A stretch of 64,000 bases of DNA, from assembly GCA_020465985.1 (NCBI GenBank), contig JAANYP010006957.1, positions 124,001 to 188,000 of the forward strand. Direction: 5' to 3'. Positions 53,807 through 64,000 of the stretch are shown in pieces. Every line of letters starts with the position of its first letter. Within the stretch, counting starts at the first letter, position 1. The position numbers and the translations under genes are program-made. The notes under the pieces are model-generated. The model had not been told where the DNA came from. It worked only from the letters and a program-made list of their open reading frames with translations, and made no database searches. This DNA is from Centrapalus pauciflorus. Taxonomy: Eukaryota; Streptophyta; Magnoliopsida; Asterales; Asteraceae.

Positions 53807-54337
53807 TAATAAAATTAGAAAAGCCACGTCATGAAACTGACTCCTTAATGTAGGTGATTAATTAAGACAATGCAACAGATGTTACATGTTGCAACTTGCA
53901 AGTTATTTTTTTTTTGAAAAAAAATCATTATTTTCATAAGTATTAAGTGGTTGAGGGTTTTATGAAGTAAAAAAATTTATGGGGGTTTAAATTAAGATAT
54001 TTGTGTGTATAGATGATTGATCTAAATTTTATTATATTTGTAATCTTTTTATGTTCCTAGTATATTCGTTTCCCGTAGAGATGAACGTTAACGAAATTTT
54101 TCGGTTTCCTTGTCGTGTGATCACAATCAATTTAAATTGCACTCAAGATCATTGGGATGATAGATGACTCTATCACCGATTGGTTATTTCTCCATCGGAT
54201 ATGAAACATAGATATACTTTGTTCCATAGGTTACACTATTTGAATACAATCTCAATTGATGAACAATTTCAAAAGAAAAAAAAAACAAGTATTTATGTTT
54301 TCATTTTAGGTTTGCATGTCTGATTATTGTTTATGAT

Positions 54338-54895
54338 TGTATAGGCTCACATTCCCACATGGGCTTGGGACACTAAGTGGATAATTTCCATTGCGTGGCC
54401 AATTAATTGAACCGGGTCTAAACCCGTCACAGCTCTGCGCCCTGATCTCCTTTTTTCCAACAAGACACAAAGGCCAATGGACTGCCAACAAGGGAAGGCC
54501 GACAACTTTTGTAGTGAGGTTGTCGGTAGCTCAGGGCTGTGCTGGAAGGTAACACACAAAGAGGTCTCCTCATTGGTGGATCCAAGAGCACGGACGCTTG
54601 GAGACGAGGCGCCTCACCGACCAATGAGGATGCCCGCTTTTGGAAGCCTCTTATAAATCCACGAAGTTATTAATAACTTCCGTCCGCTTGGTGAAGGAGG
54701 TAATGCTCAAATCCATATTCTCTACCCCCTATTACACATCTCTCATTAATGCTAACCTTGGCATCCGAGTGTCAATAGAGAACCCCCCTGCATGATCACA
54801 AACCCTTATCTCTCTTCTTCTCTCTTTTTGTTTTAGGTGTTTCAGAACCGCCTAAAGACTTGGTACCCGACCCAATAGTTCTATTGTTTGTTGGC
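54338..54895 (+). mobile_element. probable LTR fragment (Tat-like gypsy)
   Basis: About 550 bp of balanced composition unlike its neighbours. A TATA-like ttataaatccacg near 54650 is followed by a C/T-rich stretch and the phrase taaccttggcatccgagtgt, typical downstream of the TATA in Tat-type plant LTRs. The end is near gtgtttcagaaccg. No gag/pol or second LTR was seen, and the boundaries are uncertain. Confidence 0.45.
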
Positions 54896-55131
54896 ACACA
54901 AACAGTTTATTTATAGTCTATTTTAAGACGTGTTGTGAATAATTAAGTATATCTAGGACTAAACAAGTAGATTATAAAAAGGTAAAATGATATTTTGAAA
55001 TTCGTAACAATCAACAGTTTAAATTAATGATTCAAAGGGCCAAAAGGATGACCAGAAAATTCGTTTTTTAAGATCGTTGTTCGTTGAGGTAATAAAATTT
55101 TATTTACAACAAAAACCATAAATAGTCATAA

Positions 55132-55160
55132 CTAGGTTGTTTAACCCGTGCGTTGCAGTG
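55132..55160 (-). other. Helitron 3' terminus
   Basis: On the minus strand: a GC-rich motif (GCAACGCACGGGTT), then AAACAACCTAG and host T. It closely resembles the Helitron end at 5172. The element would extend to the right; its 5' end was not identified. The DNA to the right (55340-56880) contains a degenerate repeat of about 200 bp around agaatgcagataaaaa. Confidence 0.6.
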
Positions 55161-55444
55161 AGATTGTAAAACTTTTTTTTTAAATAAATATATTACTTTA
55201 AATAATAAAATAACATTAGCTATCAATCTTGATCATCACTTGAGTATCACTCTCTGCTTTTGATCTACGTTTATAAATGAAAAGAATGTGATTAATCAAC
55301 CAAAGAAATAGTAAAAAATTTGTTATTTTAAAAATAGTTGAGACAAAAAGCAATTTTATGTTAGAATGTAGAAAAAATGAACACGATTATATTCGAATAT
55401 TTGTAAAATATAATATATGAAACGTTATAACAGAAAAATAAAAC

Positions 55445-56203
<759 letters not shown>

Positions 56204-56290
<87 letters not shown>
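56204..56290. repeat. (CT)n then (TA)n compound microsatellite
   Basis: CT run to about 56222, then TA run to 56290. Confidence 0.95.
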
Positions 56291-56295
<5 letters not shown>

Positions 56296-58013
56296 AAATA
56301 AAATAATTAGTTAGCTGCATACCTACCCACTTTAATAAAAATAGTTCTAGTGATAACAAATTTTATATCAGAATGTAAATTAAAATAATGCGATAATAAT
56401 AATATATTCAATTGTTAATAAAATATAATATATCAGAATTTATCATAGAATAACAAAAATGTTATATATTATATATAAAGTAAAAAATGACAGTTGTTTA
56501 CCTGTCTGCCAACTAGCTTTACTATTCGATGAACAGTGACACAGTGTGTTAGAATGCAGATAAAAAAAGTGTGATCATAAATAATAAAAGTTTTGTCATT
56601 TTAAAGTAGTTTAGACGAAATACAATTTTGTGTTAGAATGCAGATAAAAAGAGTGTGATCATAATGATACATTCGAATTTTTATATAATATAATACATCA
56701 AATCTTATAATAAAACAAAAAACAAAGCAATTATATATTATATATTATATCAAAATAAAATATTTAGTCAAGCTGTATATCTGACTGCTTAACGAAAATA
56801 ATTCCGACGATAATAATTTTTGTATCAGTATATAGATAAAAATAATGCGATCATAATGATACATTAAATGGAGAGCATAAGCAAGTTTGTCTTCGTTGTT
56901 TGAAGACCATCAATCATTCCAGCAATTTTTGTCTTCCAAAATCTTCTCCAAAAGTGTAGGCGGGGTACAATTATTTGTCCTTGTGCGCCACAAAAGTCTT
57001 TGTACCGTAATAAGTAATTTTCGTATTGCACCCCTTAATTTTGACAAAATGTTTATATATGGCTATGTGCTTTGTTGCTTTTACAAAATCACATTACGTA
57101 CGATAGCAATATTTTACCATCATGCCTGAGAGTGGTGGTCCGGTCCCGCATGCGTATGTTATAACTTGTAAGTACATGACACGATCACTCCCAAACAAAT
57201 TAAGCCTACATCAACCTATAATGCAAGAGACTCATCGCCACCTATTTTCCTATATGTTAATATTACGAGAAAATAATGTGTATTTTTAAGTTTGTACACA
57301 TATATATAATATATTTTTTTTGTGCATTTGATAGTTAAACTTTGAAAAATATTTCAATTAGGTAGTTTGATAACCTTGAATCCGACACTAACCAGTCACC
57401 ATGTTTACGTGAACGGATTTTTCAAGAAAGACGTCAAATAGACATGTACTTTTAACTTCGTGCATGTTTATGTTGTGTACATTTCTTTTGTACACATTTA
57501 CCGGTCAAACTTTTAATAATGTTTAATTTAGATACTTTGGTTACCTGAAAATTGATAACAATCCGTTACAACGCTTATGTGAATATGTTTTATGACATAG
57601 AATTAAAAAAGATTTATGTACCCTGTAGGTATCAAATTCAAACATATCATTTTCACTTAATACATATCATGTTTAGGAAATGAAAATTAATCCTCTAATA
57701 TATTGTTATTAAATGAAAGCATATCTTATCAACTTGATACATATTTTGTTTATAAATCATTTTATAGTTTTATGGGGGAAAAATCACCTTAGGTTTTTTT
57801 TTTAAATTAGATTGAATATTTTGTATTTATATTTTGATTTCCTTGATCCCGAATTTAATCGAGTCGAGTCGAGCTCGATAGTATCATGTAGTTTATCGAG
57901 TCGAGCTCGAGTATCAAAACTAAGGCTCGATCGAGCTTGAGTTTTATTGTCGAGTTCGAACTCGAACTTGGTGATACTCGACTCTACTCAGCTCAATTAC
58001 ACCCTAACCTTAA
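56291..58013. other. AT-rich region with degenerate repeats, no gene
   Basis: Contains repeats of agaatgcagataaaaa...gtgtgatcataa (56370-56880). A stretch at 56970-57135 resembles the sequence upstream of the second NPF gene (49520-49670). A tcgagctcga-rich patch lies at 57850-58000. No coding recognised. Confidence 0.5.
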
Positions 58014-60173
58014 GGGGGTGTTTGGTACAGAGAATTAAGAGCAGAGAAATGGAAATGGAAACAATTCTCTTGTTTGTTTAGGTCTGAGAATTGAGAATTG
58101 AGAAATAAAACAATTCAATTTCCTTACTTTTATTTCTCTCTAACAAGTGAAGAAATGGAGAGAATTGAGAATTTGGGAATCTCTCAAAAAACACGGAGAG
58201 TTGAGATGAGACACAGAGAGTTGAGGTGAGACGCTCCCCTCCCCCCAAACCCTGGTTTGTCTTTCATTTGCACTTCAACCAAAAATATTCCAGCTTTTTG
58301 TTCGCTCCCTCCTCTCAAGAAACGAAGGGAGCCCTCTTTCTTCTTCAGGCGGCGGCGACGGAACTCGGCATTTGCTCAGATCGACAACGGTTTTCTCTCT
58401 TGGTCGAAGGTATTGTTCATATCGACGGTGACTTTCTCTCTCGGTCGAAGGTATTATCAAATCGATGACGACTTTATCTCTTGTTCACAACGGCTTCTTC
58501 CACTCTTCCTCCTTCTAGATCAATCAAAGGTCTCTTTTTCTATTTGGTTTTTAGGTTCAGATTATGATTAAAACCCTATTTTCAGATCTGACTTTTGGGT
58601 TAAACTCTAGATTTGTTGTTATAAATCTCGAATTTGTTTTATGAATTTGTTATTATAAATCTCAGATTTGATATATAAACTTGCTATAAATTTCAGATTT
58701 GTATAAAAGTAGGTTAAATCTTTCGTTTGAACCTCATTCTCTTGTTTGATATTTAACACCAGATACCCATAAGCCACTGCACCGATGCCACATTTACATA
58801 AGCTTTGTACAACTGGTTTTATGTTGCTGTGGACTATGTTGATTTTCCTTTTTTCTTTGCAATTTTTTTGTTACAGTTTTCTTGTTGTTTTGCTTTATTT
58901 TGTGGGTGTTGTTTTGCAAGTGAACCATAGTTCCTATGTTGTAGAACTAGTTGCTTCACAAGTGAATGATAATTCAGAATTTAGAAAATTATTGATTCTG
59001 CCATTGTTTTGGAATCATCAAATACTTGATTATGTAGTATTTCTTTTTAACTTGTTACATCTCAAAACTAGTTACATCTAAGAACTTGTTATGCAATTTT
59101 TAATCTTAGATTGTTGGTATAAATAATGGAATCAATTGTTGTTAAACGGTGTTATGAACTTACAAATCTCAGAGTTTTATGAAATAGTAAATCACATATT
59201 TAAGATATTCTTGTGAATTGTATCAGATTATCAAGGATTTGATTGTATAGGAATATGACAATTACAACAATCATGCTAATATGTTTTTTGGATTTGATGT
59301 TAGTCTTGCATCTATTCATAAATTGTGCATATGTTGGGTTAATAGTTGAATTTGCCAAACAGGATGGTTTATTGGATGAAGGTGACAATGCTCCAATGAC
59401 AAGCAAAGATTGAGATCCCATTTGATGATGACTTCAAGGTGCAATCAACTGCTAATGGAAGTAAGGATGAAATTAATCCTTTGGCAGTACTCGTGAAGAA
59501 GATGGACGAAAAAGATTGTGTATTAGGCTGATATGATGGATGACTCTAATTTATTTGTTAAATGTACAAGATATAGTTAGGAATCATTTTTATTTACTTT
59601 ATGCTCATGATCAATTTGGACACTATGTATTCGTTGGGTACATCGATTGATCCTTCGTATCATCAAGAGTTGTAATTTATGCACGATTATAAATCACAAT
59701 CGATTTGGAAAAATGTGTTTCAGAGGTATATATATGATGTGCATGTGTATATAAGTTAGCTTTCATGTGTTATGTTTAAACTTCGAAGATGGTTTATATA
59801 TATTGTTGGTATGACTTTTATTTTTTGGTTTGAATCAAATTGTAGTACTTTATTATATTTTTTTGGGTTAAATGATGTTATTATTATTTTTTTTTGATCA
59901 ATAAAATGTTTAATTATTAGTATTTTTTTGGGTTTAAATAAGGAATTTTAGGGAAAAAATACGATTGCAAATAATAAAATTTATGGAATTCTCTGTTGAA
60001 TTCTCTGTTGTACCAAACAAGAGACATGAATCTCTGTTACATTTCTCTGTCGAATTCTCTTGTCTACCAAACAGATGAATCAATTCTCTTTCTCCAGACC
60101 AATTCCTTTTCTCTGCAATTCCATTCTCTGTTGTCATTTCTCTGCATTTCCATTCTCTGTACCAAACGCACCC
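58014..60173. mobile_element. non-autonomous PIF/Harbinger element (2160 bp)
   Basis: Terminal inverted repeats gggggtgtttggtacagagaat (left) and, inverted, gggtgcgtttggtacagagaat (right), flanked by a perfect TAA duplication (58011-58013 and 60174-60176). Subterminal DNA repeats gagaattgagaa and its complement. Inside, 58250-58560 is leader-like (a phrase ggtcgaaggtatt repeats twice). 59360-59530 reads like a short acidic/polar coding relic. No transposase. Confidence 0.75.
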
Positions 60174-60566
60174 TAAGGGTGTATTTGGTTTTAGCTTATG
60201 GAATTAGGAAATGAAAATGATAGTAAAGTTTGTATGTTTAGTTTAAGTATATGTATTTTAAAATTATAATTCACTTTCACAGATTTTGGAATCCGTCAAA
60301 CCCGTCGTTAACCATTGGTTTAGGAAATCCAATTCTTTTTTCATGATAAAATATAAAACAGAACTTGAATTAATAATAACAACAACAATAATATTCTTAT
60401 TATTATTTACCACATTTCTCATCTTTTGAAATTATACTCAATGTGATTATACATAGCATATCAAGTAATGATATCCATTCTTATTCCACTGTATTATCAA
60501 ACCTATACCCATAGTGAGTCGTACATATGAACCAAATTATACAAGTCCACCGAAAATATAGTTGTT

Positions 60567-62089
60567 TTACCAAACAATATTGGTCAACATCTTTCGATTG
60601 TAACCTGCCAACAATTTAACGAACTCCACCGTCACGATGACGGAATTGTTTGCACTAAGGCCGGAAAAAGTGTCAGCTTCATTTGACGTTGCGGAGCCTC
60701 CACCAGCCAAGTCAGAAAGAGCTCGAAACGTTATAAAAGGCACTTTTTGTTGATAGGAAATGAGAGCAACGGCAGCACTTTCCATTTCGACGGGGCTAAT
60801 GTTAAATTTGTCGTATAAGAAGCTTCGATAGGCTGCGTTGTCTAGATAAATGTTAGCACTTGTCCCCCTTTGCACTGTGGTCACCTTGGGTGGGTTCGAC
60901 AAACATGTTGTCGCATTGATGCAATCCTCCAATTTTAGTTTCTACTAATAAAATAAAATAAAATAAAACGTGCGTTAATTAATTATTTAATTAATTGTTA
61001 TATACATACATACATGGTATTATTTAAGAGAGTATCTTTTGGTGGGTACATCCGGTCGAATTAATATCCCTTCTATTTAAATCACATATTAATTTGGTTT
61101 AATTTAATTTAATTTAATTTAATGTAGATCGTATGGGACTTTGGGCCGACTTTTATGTTTTTTAAATGAAAATTGGTTGCTTGTGATTTATTTGTCGGTT
61201 GTCAAGATCTCGCAAATCAACGTGTTATCGAGTCTTGTGACACTACTAATTATTAAAGAATAAGATACTTTTAGTAGATTAAAAAAAAACTAATTTTTTG
61301 ATTAGCTTTCACACTGTTAAACAACTAAACGATATTCTTTTAGTCATTTACAAAAAAAAAAAAATATAAAACAATCTTTTACCCACATTTTTATTATGTA
61401 GTGATACAAAAATTATGTGACAAAAATACTTGAGACTTATATCCTTACTTTTTCATTCACTGTATATTTATATCCACTTCACTTTTACCCACTTTTTTGT
61501 TGTTTAGGTAAAAAAAAATTTTAACTCCTATAGTGACACTTTTAATGACACTTTTCGTGTGTCACTAAATGACATTTTGTTTGTAGTGATTCTTTTAGTC
61601 CAACTGAAGTGATGGATAATATATTCAATTACATATGTTAATTATCAGTAATCTTATATGAAATGAAGTTTATATTAATTAGTCGATCCCCTTGTCGTGG
61701 TCATGAAGCAAAAATTAACCAAAGATGATGATGGTTGGAGAGGAGAGGAGAGGAGGGTACCTGAAGGTTTTTGGAGAGAGAGAAGTAGTTGGAGTCTACT
61801 GGGATCCAAAAAGCTTGTTGAGTTTGTTCAGGAATAGCATCCACTGGATAAACTTCTTCTGCTTGATACCACACATTGTTCAATAAGTTATCATCTTCAT
61901 CTCCATCTCCATCTCCATTTGTTGAATATCTTCCAAATTTCAAGTACCCAATTTCCCTTGTGAATCCATCTTCCCCTTCAAATGCCAATGCATCTTCAGG
62001 CCCATCTCCATACCTCTACACATTAATTACACAGTATACATACAACTATACACATCACTCACTTGCACTTCTCTACCTTCATCATCCAT

Positions 62090-62167
<78 letters not shown>

Positions 62168-62828
62168 GCCAATTCCAAAGAGCAGAATTAATGACACCAA
62201 TACTCAGCAATCGTCACGTCTCCGATGTTCAGTTCTGGATTTGCATTTCCTGCTATTCCGTAATGTATCACTCCTTCTATCTCAAACAAACTCAACAAAA
62301 GTTGTGTTGCCACCGCCGCATTTACCTGCCGCATTTACTCATGCATAATTTATTGATTTGTATATATAAAAATCTAACAATTAATAATTAAACCTAAAAC
62401 ATGCATATATACCATTCCCATTCCGCTCATGACCAGAATTACAGGTTTCTTGTAGATCTTTCCAAACCGAAACCTCCTTCCTATAATCCGTTAATTAGTC
62501 AAGAATTCAACTTTAATTACTGATCGAGTTTTTAATTTTCATAAAACAATTAATAGCATGCAGGATTAGTAGGTGATGATAAAAACAAGATAGATACTAT
62601 ACCTGCGTAATCGATATTGAAGTTAGTTGACTTGTAATGAGGATTAGTGAGCAGAGGATTCATTTCAAACATATTGGGGATGACCACCCCCAAATATGGC
62701 CCTTTTCTGTTGGCTTCATCAATCATCTTTCTTGTGCTTCCATGCACATGCACTGCACCATTTGTTTCCTTTTTAATTAAAGCAAAACCTATAACATACA
62801 TAAAAATGGGAAATATTTTTGCAAACAT
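60567..62828 (-). pseudogene. bark storage protein-like / nucleoside phosphorylase-family gene with one frameshift
   Basis: Five minus-strand exons: 62603-62828, 62413-62480, 62166-62325, 61761-62015 and 60567-60941. They encode about 360 aa of a PNP/UDP-phosphorylase-fold protein of the plant bark-storage / methylthioadenosine-nucleosidase-like family. The family includes vacuolar nitrogen-storage proteins and nucleosidases. Seen: an N-terminal hydrophobic stretch (signal peptide), GPYLGVVIPNMFEMNPL, KKPVILVMSGMGM, VIHYGIAGNANPELNIGDV, LWNWQ, then RYGDGPEDAL, WIPVDSNYF, VEMESAAVALISYQQ and FRALSDLAGGG. Exon 3 is 160 bp where 159 is needed. An extra A/T near 62188-62191 shifts the frame within YWCH...ALWNWQ and creates a stop. 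Everything else is intact, so this is either a very young pseudogene or a sequence error. Confidence 0.88.
62095..62165. repeat. (TA)n microsatellite that includes a splice donor
   Basis: TA run of about 69 bp. On the minus strand it starts at the second base of the GT donor of exon 3 of the bark-storage-like gene (CAG|GTATATATA). Confidence 0.93.
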
Positions 62829-63643
62829 CGATCTTTTCTACAACTAACTGGTCTGTATGTATGTGGAATTGGATCCCAAAAAAAAAAAATGGCAATTTAT
62901 GGAAGAGGATAGGATAGAAGTGAAGCCCATCCCGATTTTAAAACATGGGCAATTTGATATAAAAAATGGAAATTAAATATAGAAATTTTTTACTCAAAAT
63001 AAACAAGATATTTGTTGACGGCCAATTTGGGATTGTTATTCATTCAAATTGAAATAGTTAATTGCATTATTTTATTTCATTTTTTTAATTACGTCAAACG
63101 AATCATAATATATTATAGGTAGCTATCATATCTTATCTAAAAATTTGTAAAGGAAGGTACATATAATTTAATTAAATTAAGTATATATTGATTTACAGCT
63201 TAATTAAGTCAACAATGGTTGGCAATGAGTATAATTGAATGGTTTGTTTTTTATAACGATAAAGTAGACACGACACGTTGTCGTTGTAAATCTCTCTCAG
63301 AAATATAATTATTTATAATTTGATAAACAAAGTCCACCTTAATTAATTACGAATCAAATCATTGTTATTATTTATATTCCTATATAGCTTAATCATACGT
63401 TTACAAACGACCTTTTTAGGTCCATTTATCGAGATTTTCTTTCTTTACAATTATATATTCTAGTTTAGATTCTCACGTATTACGTGGATAATTTTTAATA
63501 AATAAAATTTTACATAAATTGTATATAAACATAAAATTAAACCAATTTAAATACTAATTCTTATAAATAAAATACAAGAAAAGTATAATTAATTGTCATG
63601 TATCTATCTTTTTAAATATAAATGAATAGTAGTTATTTTTAAC

Positions 63644-63652
<9 letters not shown>
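62829..63652. other. 5' flank of the bark-storage-like gene
   Basis: AT-rich DNA with no other gene recognised. Presumably includes the promoter of the minus-strand gene ending at 62828. Confidence 0.5.

Positions 63653-63674
<22 letters not shown>
63653..63674. repeat. (TA)n microsatellite
   Basis: Short TA run, left boundary of the last M2 copy. Confidence 0.9.
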
Positions 63675-63676
<2 letters not shown>

Positions 63677-64000
63677 GTCAGGTTCAAAAAAGTACCTCTC
63701 GAAATCAAGTGCACCCGAAGGTACCAAACTTAAAAACCTTTTTTAAATTTTTTTTTCTCATAACCATGTTTAAATTAATGTTATACACATTATATATGAA
63801 TTTCACATACATTCACACTTTCTGTGTCCTTAAAAATTATGTGAATGCTCAATGCATATTTATGTGAATGGTCATCCATGTGAATGGTCATTTCACACCA
63901 TGTGAATGGTGTGAATGACCATTCACATGATTTTTTTTAACATTCACAAGATTTATGATGTTGCTCCTTTTGAAAAAAAAGTCTTATAATATATGTGAAT
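63675..64000 (+). mobile_element. TA-anchored element, family M2, copy 3 (runs off the window)
   Basis: Starts gtcaggttcaaaaaagtac and is nearly identical to 14153-14572 and 14631-15033. The right end lies beyond the window. Confidence 0.88.

Overview
This is nuclear DNA of a flowering plant, a eudicot. The protein-coding genes are spliced with GT..AG introns, and the families are typical of plants: NPF transporters, an ATL RING-H2 ligase, a bark-storage-type nucleosidase, an ankyrin-PGG membrane protein, a VAP27-type MSP protein and exosome RRP46. The DNA between them is AT-rich and packed with transposable elements: Ty3/gypsy, Ty1/copia, Helitron, PIF/Harbinger, hAT and SINE. An asterid such as a composite would fit, but I cannot name the species. 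There are no prokaryotic features.

Layout. 0-5 kb: a degenerate gypsy element (gag, PBS and one 1.6-kb LTR, minus strand) whose LTR abuts a (TA)n tract holding a 420-bp element. 5-8.5 kb: a 3.1-kb 3' piece of a Helitron carrying an RPA1-like gene remnant, flanked by a 242-bp direct duplication of the host sequence. 8.5-15 kb: the first three exons of a VAP27-like gene, a copia 5' fragment, and a Harbinger/hAT-like element with a G-rich minisatellite. 15-20 kb: an ankyrin-PGG gene lacking its 5' end, with a 3.4-kb intron made of TA-separated elements. 20.3 kb: an exostosin pseudogene. 21-22.2 kb: ATL RING-H2 ligase (-). 22.6-24.8 kb: a complete Helitron containing a tandem array of 343-bp units. 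26.1-34.3 kb: RRP46 (-), eight exons, intact, with hAT elements in intron 1. 38.2-39.2 kb: an unrecognised two-exon gene of 120 aa (-). 41.4-43.4 and 46.1-49.3 kb: two tandem NPF1-like transporters (-). 49.7-51.6 kb: a PIF/Harbinger element whose transposase is broken by one stop codon. 52-58 kb: MITEs, an LTR-like piece and a Helitron 3' end. 58-60.2 kb: a non-autonomous Harbinger element. 60.6-62.8 kb: a bark-storage-protein-like gene (-) with a one-base frameshift. 63.65 kb to the end: one more TA-anchored element.

The most unusual thing here is a set of short non-autonomous repeat families, called M1 to M6 in this annotation. They differ in their interiors, but most begin with a GGTTC-type end and finish with the inverse GAACC-type end. 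Most copies sit between two (TA)n microsatellites, often several in a row like beads, and occasionally between (TG)n, (GA)n or (CT)n instead. This resembles microsatellite-targeting elements such as rice Micron, but with several unrelated interiors sharing the same end signature. I saw no candidate protein that would mobilise them.

The genes do not form a pathway. RRP46 acts in 3'-5' RNA processing, the NPF pair in membrane transport, the ATL protein in ubiquitination, and the bark-storage-like protein in nucleoside metabolism or nitrogen storage.
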